Below are positions 32,008 through 41,193 of a stretch of DNA of 41,637 nt, piece by piece (within the stretch, counting starts at the first letter, position 1; each line of letters begins with the position of its first letter). The notes under the pieces are model-generated. The model was given only the letters and a program-made list of their open reading frames with translations, did no database searches and was not told where the DNA came from. A program made the position numbers and the translations under genes. Source of the stretch: Chitinophagaceae bacterium (GTDB lineage: Bacteria > Bacteroidota > Bacteroidia > Chitinophagales > Chitinophagaceae); assembly GCA_016787065.1 (NCBI GenBank), contig JAEUVD010000010.1:1-41637 (forward strand), read 5' to 3'.

Positions 32008-34482
32008 TTATTCCTGTTTCAACCAAGCGTAACTTTTTGCTTCACCATTGGGTGCTACATAACGAATAACGTACTGACCGGTTTGCAAAGAAGTTGTATT
32101 CAGCGTTTGCATTGCAATCTTATCATCCAATTTAAAGGTACGCGATTGCAATACTCTACCGGTTAAATCGATCAATTGTATGAACGCATCCCCTTCTAGC
32201 TCCGAACGAATTTCAAGTTGTACCGAAGTGCTTCCCGGATTCGGATACATCTTTACTATGCCGTAGGTATCGGAACAAGAGCCAATCCATGCAGCCTTAG
32301 ACGCAATTTGTTCGATGTTATTTTCGAATGTTCTTCCTTTTAGAACATACACGGAATAAACATCCGGAAATTCATCACGGTAGTTGATGGTTAAATCACT
32401 CGCTGGATGGGTATATGTTTGAAGTAAAACTTCTTCACCACCTTCATTGCGATATAATTCAATTTGTTTATAGCTATCGTTTTTAGTCATGTGAATCGTT
32501 ACTTGTGCTTCACACTGTACCGGCGTAATTTCAAACTTAGAAATGTTGATAGGCAAACTAAAGGCAGTAAACAAGGCCTTACTTTTCAGGTAAGACGCTG
32601 TTGCCACTTGTTGTCCGATATAACGTCCCCAACCATCGTCGGTAGGAGGATGAATTCCACCATAGATACGCGAAAGACTCGATTCATTACTGGCATCGAA
32701 ATAAGTAGCCCATTGCATGGTAATGTCGGTAGATGGGCCATGTTCTATTTGAAGGAAGTTGCTATCTTTTTTCACCAAAACCTCATGCAGTCCTCCCGGA
32801 AAATAAGGTGAACCGGTAATGTAATTAAGCACTTCAGCACCGGCACGACTGTAGGTACTATGGCCGGATACAAAACCTGAAAAGGGAGGCGTAACAAAAT
32901 AACGTCGTTGATAAGGCCACCAGTTATAACCCATAATCCAGCCGGCACCAGCAACATCCACTAGAGGATCATTAATATGCGTGAAGCCGCTCCAGGCTTT
33001 AATTTTAACTTTATTGATATTGAGTGCATTAATTTGAGCTAAAGAATCGCCCGGTTGTACTAATTCAATAAAACCCGGAATAAGCGGTAAGCCGGCTCTA
33101 TGATAGGAAGGTAAAGTTGAGTCGGACGATTGTCCGTAAGAAGCCATCTTTCGAATGGCACTAATAGGACGGGGAGAATCATACCAACCTTTTAACGCCC
33201 ATGCTGCTATTGCGGCATCGTGAATAGCACCGCCCATAATTAAATACGATTTGATATCCCATTCTAAACGAGGTAACGAATCGCCTATGCCTTCAAATTT
33301 ATGAGAACACAAAGGATGATCGGATACATCATTTAACAGTAAATACCAATGGCCGGGTGGTGTTTCCGATACTGGACCATCGGCCCAATACTGCGATACC
33401 ACACGGGTATAATCGCCCCGTTTAACTAGTTGCGGTGTATAGGGTAAGCCTGTTACCGGATTAACCGGATGTCCGGTACTTGGGTCGCCACCTTGCGTTA
33501 AATTATAAAAGCTGTATTGATCATTCAAGGTTAAAGGAAAGGTGGTAAGGTTACCACGTGAGGCCGGAGAAATATCTATGGTGGTTGTATCGGAAGGATC
33601 CAGAAAAGATGACCAAACGGATACCAAGGCATTGGCCCATTTATAGTGCATACTTAACGAATCATATCCATCCAACGTATCCAAAATCGATGGGCCTCCT
33701 TGATCGAAATACACTTTGAATTGATTGCCATAACGCGTTTTAGTAACCGCTGTAGCAGGGTCTAAACCATAAGGTAACACATTACCCCATTCCGGCCCAA
33801 TGAATTTTTGCAAGGGTGGAACGGAATTATTATTCTGATCGGTAGCACCCAAAATGTATAAAGGCTGCCATCGGTTTACATCATTAAAATTTGGAGCGCC
33901 CGGATCGGTAACAACAAAAGGACCGTTTATAGGGAAATAATATGTATTGGCATAATCACCGATTTCATTGGCGCCATCCGTTAATCCCATGGCAATAATT
34001 TTTTCGGCTATATAATTACCAATAGCCGCAGGTGTTCCGTTAATGAAATCGGTACTATGATAAGCGGTATCATACATCTGCTGATTCATGATTTGAACAA
34101 AGCGTATTCTTGATGCGCCCGCTAAGGGAATGTTTTTATACCGATGCATTAGTACCCGAAATGCCGCATAACTAATTGCCATGGTTTGCGACGATAACGT
34201 ATCATTTCCGATATAGGGTATATTGGAAGGAAAAGGATAATAGGTTCCGTTTATAGTATGTCCTAACAGATAATTATCCGCCATCTCATTGTATAAGGCC
34301 CAAGCTTCATACATAGCAAGCGACACATGGTAAAGATTTCGAGCCTGAACAGGAGGGCGAGCCCTATCGCCACGAATGGCAAAAAGCTGTGCTTCATTCC
34401 AACGACGGGCTATAGATTCTTGCTGTGCTGTTGCGGTAAGTATGGAAAACAGCATAACAACATGAAGTAAAAATAATTTCAT
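32008..34482 (-). CDS. Secreted vanadium-dependent haloperoxidase/PAP2-like protein with T9SS sorting domain
   Basis: The 824-residue protein has signal peptide MKLFLLHVVMLFSILTATAQ. It opens like other Bacteroidota members of this family (RRWNEAQLFAIRGDRARPPV; NLYHVSLAMYEAWALY). The acid-phosphatase/haloperoxidase pocket is visible: YDSPRPISAIRK (Arg for phosphate/vanadate), GFVSGHSTYSRAG (near residues 535-547, catalytic His) and SRIYGGIHPPTDD (near 603-615, matching SR-x5-H-x3-D). The last 80 residues (VKMYPNPGSTSVQLEI; IQLIDLTGRVLQSRTF; LQTGQYVIRYVAPNG) form a type-A sorting domain for type IX secretion. Whether it oxidises halides or acts as a phosphatase cannot be decided by eye. It stands alone on the minus strand. 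Confidence 0.88.
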   Translation of the reverse strand: MKLFLLHVVMLFSILTATAQQESIARRWNEAQLFAIRGDRARPPVQARNLYHVSLAMYEAWALYNEMADNYLLGHTINGTYYPFPSNIPYIGNDTLSSQTMAISYAAFRVLMHRYKNIPLAGASRIRFVQIMNQQMYDTAYHSTDFINGTPAAIGNYIAEKIIAMGLTDGANEIGDYANTYYFPINGPFVVTDPGAPNFNDVNRWQPLYILGATDQNNNSVPPLQKFIGPEWGNVLPYGLDPATAVTKTRYGNQFKVYFDQGGPSILDTLDGYDSLSMHYKWANALVSVWSSFLDPSDTTTIDISPASRGNLTTFPLTLNDQYSFYNLTQGGDPSTGHPVNPVTGLPYTPQLVKRGDYTRVVSQYWADGPVSETPPGHWYLLLNDVSDHPLCSHKFEGIGDSLPRLEWDIKSYLIMGGAIHDAAIAAWALKGWYDSPRPISAIRKMASYGQSSDSTLPSYHRAGLPLIPGFIELVQPGDSLAQINALNINKVKIKAWSGFTHINDPLVDVAGAGWIMGYNWWPYQRRYFVTPPFSGFVSGHSTYSRAGAEVLNYITGSPYFPGGLHEVLVKKDSNFLQIEHGPSTDITMQWATYFDASNESSLSRIYGGIHPPTDDGWGRYIGQQVATASYLKSKALFTAFSLPINISKFEITPVQCEAQVTIHMTKNDSYKQIELYRNEGGEEVLLQTYTHPASDLTINYRDEFPDVYSVYVLKGRTFENNIEQIASKAAWIGSCSDTYGIVKMYPNPGSTSVQLEIRSELEGDAFIQLIDLTGRVLQSRTFKLDDKIAMQTLNTTSLQTGQYVIRYVAPNGEAKSYAWLKQE

Positions 34483-34535
34483 GCAAGGGTTATTTATGCA
34501 CGCGAAGGTAATCGTTTCAATTAAATAGTTGGAAT

Positions 34536-36530
34536 TTAGAACGGGTCTACATCTAACTGAATAATAATATTACTCATCCCTTTTAATAATTGAACGTAGC
34601 TCGCCGCTTCTTTTAATTGTTGTTTTACTAAACGAAGGTGCTTTTGATCGCGATTCAGTTTTAAGAGAATCTCTTGAATATAGAGGTTTTTAATTCGATT
34701 GATGCCCGGTTCCGCTGGACCAAAAAAAGAGGTTTGTGGTAATTGCTGAATCCGTTCAAAGTATTTTTGAGCGGCTTCATAAACCCGCAGTTGATCTTTG
34801 TGTTTTAAGGTAATCCGAATGAGTCGAGTAAACGGAGGGTATTGAAATTCTTCACGTTCTTGTAATTCATGTAAATAAAATCCATGATAATCATGTTGTG
34901 TTACAAACTGTATAGCTGGATGATTGGTTTTAAAAAGTTGAATTACAACTTGTCCGACCTGCCCTTTTCGCCCTGCACGTCCGCTCACTTGCTCCAAGGT
35001 TTGATACACTTTTTCATGAATTCTAAAATCAGGGATAGCGAGTAAACTATCGGCACTAAGAACACCAACAAGGTTCACATGTTCAAAATCTAAACCCTTA
35101 ACTAACATTTGAGTGCCTACTAGAATATCGATTTGCTGTTTCTCGAAACGTTGAATAACCTCTTGGTATTTATTTTTAATGCGGAGGGCATCCCAATCGA
35201 ATCGCTGCACACGAGCCTTCGGAAAAAGTTTTTTAATTTCTTCCTCAATTTTCTCGGTACCGTAACTACTACTTCCCATCTTATTGCTACCACATGCCAT
35301 GCATACCTTCACAGGTTGGGATTTGGTACCACAGTAATGACAATGTAATTGATCGGATTGTTTGTGGTAGGTGAGCGAGACATCACAGAAATTACAGTGA
35401 GGTACCCAGCCACATACTTTACAAATAATAAAGGGAGCGTATCCTCTTCGATTTTGAAAGAGAATTATTTGCTTTTTGGCCTGCAATGATTCTTCAATTT
35501 TTTGAAGAAGCACTGAAGAAAACATGGCCTTATTTGTTTTATTGAGAAGTTCTTGCTTGGTATCAACCAAATGAATCGTTGGGAGTGCCAAATCACCAAA
35601 ACGAACAGGTAGTTCTACTAACTTGTACTTGTTTTGTTGCACATTGAAATACGACTCAAAGGATGGTGTTGCACTGCCTAGTATTATTGGTGCATTAGCC
35701 TGTTGGGCTAACATGAGCGCGGCATCGCGAGCATGATAGCGCGGCGAGGGATCTTGTTGCTTATACGATGCATCATGTTCTTCATCAACAATAATCAAAC
35801 CTAAATTTTTAAACGGAAGCATCAAGGCAGAACGAGCACCAACTACGATATCATAATCGTGCGATAAAACCTTATGCCAAAGCTCTACCCTTTCTTGATT
35901 GGTAAATTTAGAATGATATACACCAAGTCGTGAACCTAAATAACTTCTTAGTTTTCGAATAATTTGAGCGGTTAAAGCTATTTCCGGTAGAAGGTATAAG
36001 ACTTGTTGTTTGCAAGCAATTGTTTGTTGTATCAGTTCAATATAAATATGTGTTTTACCACTACCGGTTATCCCTTTAAAAAGCACAGGCAGTTTGTTTT
36101 GAAAGGCCTCCTGAATGCTATTATATGCCTTCTGTTGCGAAGGTGTAAGTTGATTTACCAAGAGGTCGCCATCATATTCGAACGACAAGCGATCGGTATG
36201 TAATTGTTGAATTTCAAAAACACCTTTTTTAACCAGGGCATTCAATACAGACGAATCTGTTTCTGATAACTTGAGCAGGTCTTGTTTCTTTACTTCCTTT
36301 TTCGAATAAAATAAATGCAGGTAGGTAAGAAACAAGTTGCTTTGTTTTGGAGCTCGTTCTAAATCTTGAAGCAGTTGTTGCTGTGCTTTTTCCTCTTGAT
36401 AGGTTGGTGTTAAAAAAATAAAACTTTCCTTTTTTGCCGAATATTGTTGATGGAGTTGTTCGTAAATATGAATAATTCCTTTGTCGAGTAAGGTTTGAAT
36501 AACCTTTATGGCCGATTTATCCGGCACCAA
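34536..36530 (-). CDS. priA: Primosomal protein N' (PriA helicase), N-terminal DNA-binding domain missing
   Basis: PriA restarts stalled replication forks by recognising fork structures and loading the primosome. The helicase core is intact: LFKGITGSGKTHIYIEL (Walker A, near residue 155), IIVDEEHDASYKQQD (Walker B), LGSATPSFESY, an eight-cysteine zinc region (CKVCGWVPHCNFCD; CHYCGTK; CMACGS) and EQVSGRAGRKGQVGQVVIQ. The C-terminus is complete. The N-terminus is not. This frame begins at a TTG (36530); upstream codons stay PriA-like only to an in-frame TAA at 36627-36629, and the 3'-end-binding domain (roughly the first 110-150 residues) is absent. The 400 bases beyond do not encode it in any minus frame I read. 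It may be a decayed or shortened gene. Confidence 0.88.
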   Translation of the reverse strand: MVPDKSAIKVIQTLLDKGIIHIYEQLHQQYSAKKESFIFLTPTYQEEKAQQQLLQDLERAPKQSNLFLTYLHLFYSKKEVKKQDLLKLSETDSSVLNALVKKGVFEIQQLHTDRLSFEYDGDLLVNQLTPSQQKAYNSIQEAFQNKLPVLFKGITGSGKTHIYIELIQQTIACKQQVLYLLPEIALTAQIIRKLRSYLGSRLGVYHSKFTNQERVELWHKVLSHDYDIVVGARSALMLPFKNLGLIIVDEEHDASYKQQDPSPRYHARDAALMLAQQANAPIILGSATPSFESYFNVQQNKYKLVELPVRFGDLALPTIHLVDTKQELLNKTNKAMFSSVLLQKIEESLQAKKQIILFQNRRGYAPFIICKVCGWVPHCNFCDVSLTYHKQSDQLHCHYCGTKSQPVKVCMACGSNKMGSSSYGTEKIEEEIKKLFPKARVQRFDWDALRIKNKYQEVIQRFEKQQIDILVGTQMLVKGLDFEHVNLVGVLSADSLLAIPDFRIHEKVYQTLEQVSGRAGRKGQVGQVVIQLFKTNHPAIQFVTQHDYHGFYLHELQEREEFQYPPFTRLIRITLKHKDQLRVYEAAQKYFERIQQLPQTSFFGPAEPGINRIKNLYIQEILLKLNRDQKHLRLVKQQLKEAASYVQLLKGMSNIIIQLDVDPF

Positions 36531-36629
36531 TTTCTGAATTTCCTGAAGTGTTATATCTTTTTTAGCCTTAGCGATGATTGCTCCTTTAAGAGGCGAAGAT
36601 AAATACAGTCGGGGAAGTTTAAGTATTTA

Positions 36630-37024
36630 AGAATCCATCAACATTTAGGCGTATTTTGTTCAATGAAAATTATTATTGTCGAAATAATTTCGATCAACCT
36701 CTTAATACACGTATGGATATTGATTATTAAAAGAAATCAATTCCCCCCTACATTCATTTAGAACGCGGATTTTTTAGGATTGTTATGATAATATTGGATG
36801 AAGGATTTTATTATAATTTTCCTTAGGCGTTAAGATCAATATGCTTGCAAGTTTCGGTAGAATAAAGTTCCTTCAATAAAATCATGAGTAATCTTAAAAA
36901 TCTTAAAAAACCACGTTCCATAATTATGTCGGACCATAGCAAATGAAAATTGAAAATAAACGAGAACATCTAATTTTTTTAAAGATTGTTCTTTTTATTA
37001 TTTTCGTTGTGAAAATTATTTCAC
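36630..37024. other. AT-rich non-coding stretch upstream of truncated priA
   Basis: This 395-base stretch lies where the priA N-terminus and promoter should be. I see no PriA-like sequence, no tRNA and no strong hairpin. One tiny plus-strand frame (36663-36761, 32 codons, a hydrophobic peptide with basic end) is present but unsupported. Just before the next gene, gtgaaa-N4-tttcac (37009-37024) forms a small palindrome abutting the ATG, a possible operator. Confidence 0.5.
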
Positions 37025-37540
37025 ATGAAACAAGCGATAAACTTAGTTAGCTTTTTGTTGCTAACCTGTAGTTTATTTATTTCAGGTTGTTCCAAGAAAT
37101 CACCGGAATCATTACTACTAGAAGGCACTTGGAATTTATCGAAGTATGAACGTTTGGAAGGCAATGATTATCGCAGTGGAGAGCATTTACGACAGTATAA
37201 TGCGAACAGTATGAATCCTCAGAAACAATTGAGTTTTAAAGCGAACAACCAATATCAATCGGATTGTTCTTGTGATTTATCCACCTTTGTTATTGATTTA
37301 GAATTCGACAGTTTGCGAGTAGAACAAAGTGGTATTAATATGATTGGAAGTGGAGGCTATTCATACAATGCATCTACCAAGGAACTTACCTTTTCCGATG
37401 GTATACTTACAGGTGTTTATCAGGTTAAATCGTTAACCAAGAACGAACTTATTTTTGGCAATTTTTATTCCCTTGAATATGCCGATTCTTGTTTCACTTA
37501 TAAAACCCAGTATCAGCAAAATTTCTATTTCACGCGATAA
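37025..37540 (+). CDS. Lipocalin-like lipoprotein, function unknown
   Basis: A 171-residue protein with a lipoprotein signal (MKQAINLVSFLLLTCSLFIS, then GCSKK), anchor Cys22. The mature part starts LLLEGTWNLSKYERLEGND and alternates short beta strands (KQLSFKANNQYQSD; KELTFSDGILTGVYQVKSLT; FYSLEYADSCFTYKTQY), the layout of the small lipocalin-like lipoproteins abundant in Bacteroidota. Two Cys after residue 80 (CSC) and a later Cys could form disulfides. Nothing in the surroundings hints at a function; it stands alone between priA and the convergent tcdA. Confidence 0.7.
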   Translation: MKQAINLVSFLLLTCSLFISGCSKKSPESLLLEGTWNLSKYERLEGNDYRSGEHLRQYNANSMNPQKQLSFKANNQYQSDCSCDLSTFVIDLEFDSLRVEQSGINMIGSGGYSYNASTKELTFSDGILTGVYQVKSLTKNELIFGNFYSLEYADSCFTYKTQYQQNFYFTR

Positions 37541-37658
37541 AGCGCAGCACAACTTGCAAACCTGATTATTTATATTTTACTCTAGTATCTATCTGATTAA
37601 AATGTATTTCCTGGTATAAATCTTCATCTTTCCAACTAGAACCAGGTTTACACCAGAA

Positions 37659-38411
37659 TCATTTCACCGGTTTTGGTGTACAGGCATGTGTGTACTCGAA
37701 GGTTCCGCAGCAATCACGAATGACCCAAGAAGCCATATTCAATCCGAATAAGGCCGGTATATACGAAATGGTTCCATAAAAGGAACGTTTGTAATTACTA
37801 CCATCGGTTACTTTTATCGACGCCTCATTCGGCTTCTCATCAGAGAAAACAGTCATAACTCCACCATGAATACCTTCTTTGCGTAAGCGTTTACGAATGT
37901 AGTAGGCAAAAGGACAAGCATGTGTACGCGATATATCGGCGTACTTCACTTTCATAGAATCAATTTTTCCACCGGCACCCATGCTACTGATAATTTTACA
38001 CCCTTTTTCTTTCGCCGTTTTTATAAGATGAAGTTTTGGTGTAACCGAATCGATACAATCTAATACGTAATCGTACGCTTGATCGTTAACTACCCGAACA
38101 GTATCCTCTGGATTTAAAAATTGATTGATGGTGGTTAATTGAATAGCAGGGTTAATGCCTTTAATACGTTCCTCCATAAGAGCGGCTTTGCTCTGACCAA
38201 CAGTAGATTGCAACGCGGGTAACTGACGATTCACATTGGTAATATCTACCACATCACCATCCACGATAGTCATACTTCCAACCCCTGCCCGTGCAATAAA
38301 TTCGGCAGCAAAACTTCCTACGCCGCCTAAACCTACCACTAATACGTTGGCCTTTGCCAGCTTGGCCAAATTTTCAGAAGAAATTAATAGCTCGGTACGT
38401 TCTAACCACAT
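37659..38411 (-). CDS. tcdA: tRNA threonylcarbamoyladenosine dehydratase (TcdA/CsdL), ThiF/E1-like
   Basis: This enzyme uses ATP to cyclise N6-threonylcarbamoyladenosine at position 37 of tRNAs reading ANN codons into its hydantoin form. The ThiF/MoeB/HesA fold is clear: VLVVGLGGVGSFAAEFIARA (nucleotide loop Gly27-Gly32), TIVDGDVVDITNVNRQLPAL (Asp and Asn-Arg adenylation motif), DYVLDCIDSVTPKLHLIKTA, ISSMGAGGKIDSMKV and ARTHACPFAYYIRKRLRKEG-like residues (here SRTHACP). The size (250 residues) and the SMGAGGK and RKRLRK elements favour TcdA over MoeB or ThiF. Downstream on the same strand is nothing before the convergent lipoprotein gene; metF is 55 bases upstream. Confidence 0.93.
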   Translation of the reverse strand: MWLERTELLISSENLAKLAKANVLVVGLGGVGSFAAEFIARAGVGSMTIVDGDVVDITNVNRQLPALQSTVGQSKAALMEERIKGINPAIQLTTINQFLNPEDTVRVVNDQAYDYVLDCIDSVTPKLHLIKTAKEKGCKIISSMGAGGKIDSMKVKYADISRTHACPFAYYIRKRLRKEGIHGGVMTVFSDEKPNEASIKVTDGSNYKRSFYGTISYIPALFGLNMASWVIRDCCGTFEYTHACTPKPVK

Positions 38412-38432
38412 AGGTCTTTAATTAGGTTTTTT

Positions 38433-38465
38433 CAATGAATAATGAACAATGAATAATGAACAATG
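38433..38465. repeat. 14-bp tandem repeat between tcdA and metF
   Basis: Two exact copies of caatgaataatgaa (38433-38446, 38447-38460) and a partial third (caatg). The array fills most of the 55-base gap between two minus-strand genes. Confidence 0.85.
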
Positions 38466-38466
38466 T

Positions 38467-39423
38467 TTAACAAATGCGCTTCATTACATTATAAATCACT
38501 TTAGGTTTTCCTAAGGTATAGAAATGAATAACCGGAGCTCCTTGCTTAATTAAATCTTGTGCTTGCATCACTAACCAGTCTTCTCCTACCTGATCGCTTT
38601 CAGCATCGGTTTTGCATAGCATGATTTCCTTTGCTAAATCAGTTGGAATATCTACATGAAATAAGGACGGTATTGTAATTAACTGTCGCTTCGATGTAAT
38701 TGGTTTTAAACCAGGAATAATAGGTACTTCGATATTCACTTCTCTGCACGCTTGTACAAATTGATGATACTTCTGATTATCAAAAAACATTTGTGTGGTG
38801 ATATAATCTGAGCCGGCATCTATTTTATGTTTAAGATGCATAAGATCCATATCCGGATTCGGGCTTTCGAAATGTTTCTCCGGGTAACCTGCTACGCCAA
38901 TACAAAAATCGGTTTTTCCACCTTCTTCAATAGTTTCTTCTACATAAACACCGTTGTTCAGGTTCTTAATTTGTTTCACCAAATCAATCGCGTAGTGATG
39001 TCCGTTTGGATCAGGTTGAAAGTACTTTTCATTCTTAGGTGCATCACCCCGCAATGCCAAAACATTATCAATTCCGAGGAAACTTAAATCGATGAGCGCG
39101 TTTTCTGTTTCATCCTTACTGAATCCACCGCAAATCAAATGAGGTACCGCATCCACTTTATAATGGTTCATTAACGCAGCACAAATACCAACGGTACCGG
39201 GGCGTTTACGAATATCAACGCGTTCAAAAGAACCGTCTGTTTTACGTTTAAAAACTTGTTCAGCACGGTGATACGTTACGTTAATAAATGAAGGTTTAAA
39301 CTCCATCAGAGGATCTAGTACATGAAAAATAGATTCTATACTCTTACCCTTCATCGGTGGAAGTATTTCCAACGAGAAAAGCGTTTTACCGGCAGCTTTT
39401 TTAATGTGGTCGGTGACCTTCAT
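38467..39423 (-). CDS. metF: Methylenetetrahydrofolate reductase
   Basis: MetF is a flavin enzyme reducing 5,10-methylene- to 5-methyl-tetrahydrofolate for methionine synthesis in the cytoplasm. The TIM-barrel signatures are present: FSLEILPPMKGKSIESIF (the catalytic Glu near residue 19), FINVTYHRAEQVF, PHLICGGFSKDETENAL, NVLALRGDAPKNE (FAD site), FCIGVAGYPEKHFESPN, DAGSDYITTQMFFDNQKY and IIPGLKPITSKRQL. Length (318 residues) is normal. It is transcribed in the same direction as the adjacent tcdA and the dipeptidase gene, with gaps of 55 and 73 bases. No S-adenosylmethionine or methionine riboswitch was recognised upstream. Confidence 0.97.
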   Translation of the reverse strand: MKVTDHIKKAAGKTLFSLEILPPMKGKSIESIFHVLDPLMEFKPSFINVTYHRAEQVFKRKTDGSFERVDIRKRPGTVGICAALMNHYKVDAVPHLICGGFSKDETENALIDLSFLGIDNVLALRGDAPKNEKYFQPDPNGHHYAIDLVKQIKNLNNGVYVEETIEEGGKTDFCIGVAGYPEKHFESPNPDMDLMHLKHKIDAGSDYITTQMFFDNQKYHQFVQACREVNIEVPIIPGLKPITSKRQLITIPSLFHVDIPTDLAKEIMLCKTDAESDQVGEDWLVMQAQDLIKQGAPVIHFYTLGKPKVIYNVMKRIC

Positions 39424-39496
39424 GCATTAAGAATTTCGATTTATAAATTAGAACTTAGAACTAGAGTGAAAAAGAGCAGACTAAATACCCTTCCAC

Positions 39497-40870
39497 TTAT
39501 GCCTTGCTCATTTCGGCAAAGTACTTATGGAAATAAGGTATTGTTTCGATGCCTTTGTAATAATTGGCTAAGTCGTATTTTTCGTTTGGCGAGTGAATAT
39601 TGTCGTTATCCAATCCGAAGCCCATTAATACGGTTTTCAAACCAAGTATTTTCTCAAACAACGCAATAATAGGAATACTACCACCACCTCTGGTTGGAAT
39701 TGGTGTTTTACCGAAAGTAGTTTCAATAGCTTTTTCGGCAGCTTTGTACGCCATCGAGTCGGTTGGCGTAACCACAGGCTCACCACCATGGTGTTCGGTA
39801 ACTTTTACCTTAACACAACCCGGTGCAATTTTATTAAAGTGATTACTAAATAATTCAGCAATTTCATGCGAGTTTTGATTTGGCACCAAGCGCATAGAAA
39901 TTTTAGCATTGGCCTTAGAAGGCAATACTGTTTTAGCACCTTCGCCGATATAACCACCCCAAATGCCATTTAATTCTAAGGTAGGACGAACTCCGGTTCT
40001 TTCCAACGTGGTATAGCCTTTCTCACCCCAATCTTCAGTTACCCCTAAATCGGTTTTGTACTCATCTAAACTAAAAGGAGCGGTGTTTAAAGCAACGCGT
40101 TCGGCATCTGTTAATTCTACTACTTTGTCGTAAAAACCTTGAACCGTTATATGGTTATTCTCATCATGCAAGCTTGCAATCATTTTACTTAATATCGTAA
40201 TCGGGTTAGCTACGGCACCACCATAAACACCCGAATGTAAATCACGATTCGGACCTACCACTTCTACTTCCATATAAGCTAGTCCGCGTAGGCCACTTTC
40301 GATACTTGGATGTTCCATACTGATCATGGAGGTATCGCTTACTAAAACGATATCCGCTTTCAAACGGTCTTTATTATCTTCTAGAAACTGACCGAGGTTA
40401 TTGCTTCCAACTTCCTCTTCCCCTTCAATAATAAATTTCACGTTACAAGCCAAGGAATTTGTAGCGTTCATAATTTCCAATGCCTTCACATGCATGAACA
40501 TTTGTCCTTTATCATCACAAGCTCCACGGGCATATAATTTACCATCTACAACTACCGGTTCAAAGGGGCCGCTAGTCCATAATTCTAACGGATCCGGTGG
40601 TTGAACATCGTAATGACCATAAGTAAGAATAGTTGGTAAGGAAGGATCAACGATACGTTCAGCAAATACGATGGGGTGACCACCTGTAGGGCATATTTCG
40701 GCCTTCGTGCATCCTGCTTTCAAGAGTGCATCGCGCACAGCTTCTGCACAACGGGCCGTATCGGCATTGTGTGATGAATCAGCGCTTACCGATGGAATAC
40801 GTAATAAATCTTTAAGTTCTTCAAGAAAACGGTCTTTATGTTCAGTTTGGTAATCAGTCCAGGCTTGCAT
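39497..40870 (-). CDS. M20-family dipeptidase (metallopeptidase)
   Basis: A 457-residue zinc peptidase of the carnosinase/PepV-like M20 group. The first metal ligand is in LTYGHYDVQPPDPLELW (His, Asp), the bridging Asp in YARGACDDKGQMFMHVKALE, the catalytic Glu pair in FIIEGEEEVGSNNL, a further ligand Asp in IVLVSDTSM, and the final His in GLDNDNIHSPNEKYDL. The lid/dimerisation domain lies between (LRGLAYMEVEVVGPNRDLHS). It is expected to be cytoplasmic, hydrolysing dipeptides; no signal peptide is seen. A TATATTTG box is found 19 bases before the start. Confidence 0.95.
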   Translation of the reverse strand: MQAWTDYQTEHKDRFLEELKDLLRIPSVSADSSHNADTARCAEAVRDALLKAGCTKAEICPTGGHPIVFAERIVDPSLPTILTYGHYDVQPPDPLELWTSGPFEPVVVDGKLYARGACDDKGQMFMHVKALEIMNATNSLACNVKFIIEGEEEVGSNNLGQFLEDNKDRLKADIVLVSDTSMISMEHPSIESGLRGLAYMEVEVVGPNRDLHSGVYGGAVANPITILSKMIASLHDENNHITVQGFYDKVVELTDAERVALNTAPFSLDEYKTDLGVTEDWGEKGYTTLERTGVRPTLELNGIWGGYIGEGAKTVLPSKANAKISMRLVPNQNSHEIAELFSNHFNKIAPGCVKVKVTEHHGGEPVVTPTDSMAYKAAEKAIETTFGKTPIPTRGGGSIPIIALFEKILGLKTVLMGFGLDNDNIHSPNEKYDLANYYKGIETIPYFHKYFAEMSKA

Positions 40871-40889
40871 AGAATTATTTTTTAGAGCG

Positions 40890-40897
40890 CAAATATA
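40890..40897 (-). promoter_or_regulatory. Putative -7 box of the dipeptidase gene
   Basis: TATATTTG on the minus strand fits TAnnTTTG, 19 bases before the ATG. The nearest TTTG upstream is 14 bases away, shorter than usual. Confidence 0.45.
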
Positions 40898-41055
40898 CAG
40901 GTTTGCTTTTTCAAAAGGAATATGACTTTTATACCTTTATGAAAACCGGTTAGCCCTATGAAAATTCGGAAAATAGCAGTTACACATTTTAGTTTTAGGC
41001 AGGAAAATGAGTATTGATGGTATTCAGGACAATCACTGAATTAAAATTATTGGTT

Positions 41056-41130
41056 AGACGCGAAGCATCGCTTCCCTACCATACCCACTCGCGCGAGAAT
41101 GGCGTGTGGCCCTGTGCGCTGGCCTTCTCG
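41056..41130. repeat. GC-rich imperfect palindrome pair (interspersed-repeat-like)
   Basis: First part: gcgaagcatcgc is one base away from a perfect 12-bp palindrome (gcgatgcatcgc). Second part: cgagaa (41094-41099) pairs with ttctcg (41125-41130), with further ggc/gcc pairing inside, forming a 37-base hairpin. The composition contrasts sharply with the flanks. It looks like a worn copy of a dispersed hairpin repeat; other copies are not in this window. Confidence 0.45.
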
Positions 41131-41193
41131 TTCGCAATTTGTTTTGAATAAACAAACATACTTCATTTTTTGCTTTATAAAAAGTAATACTCA

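Larger units (their letters stand above)
40871..41193. other. Intergenic region with GC-rich degenerate palindromes
   Basis: This 323-base gap separates two minus-strand genes. It contains the dipeptidase -7 box at its left and a conspicuously GC-rich patch at 41055-41135, described as a repeat. The rest is AT-rich without visible genes. Confidence 0.5.

Noticed and set aside
36663..36761. 32-codon hydrophobic peptide with basic tail, resembling a small membrane toxin
   Set aside because: No promoter, antisense RNA or homologue can be shown; chance frame in AT-rich DNA is likely.
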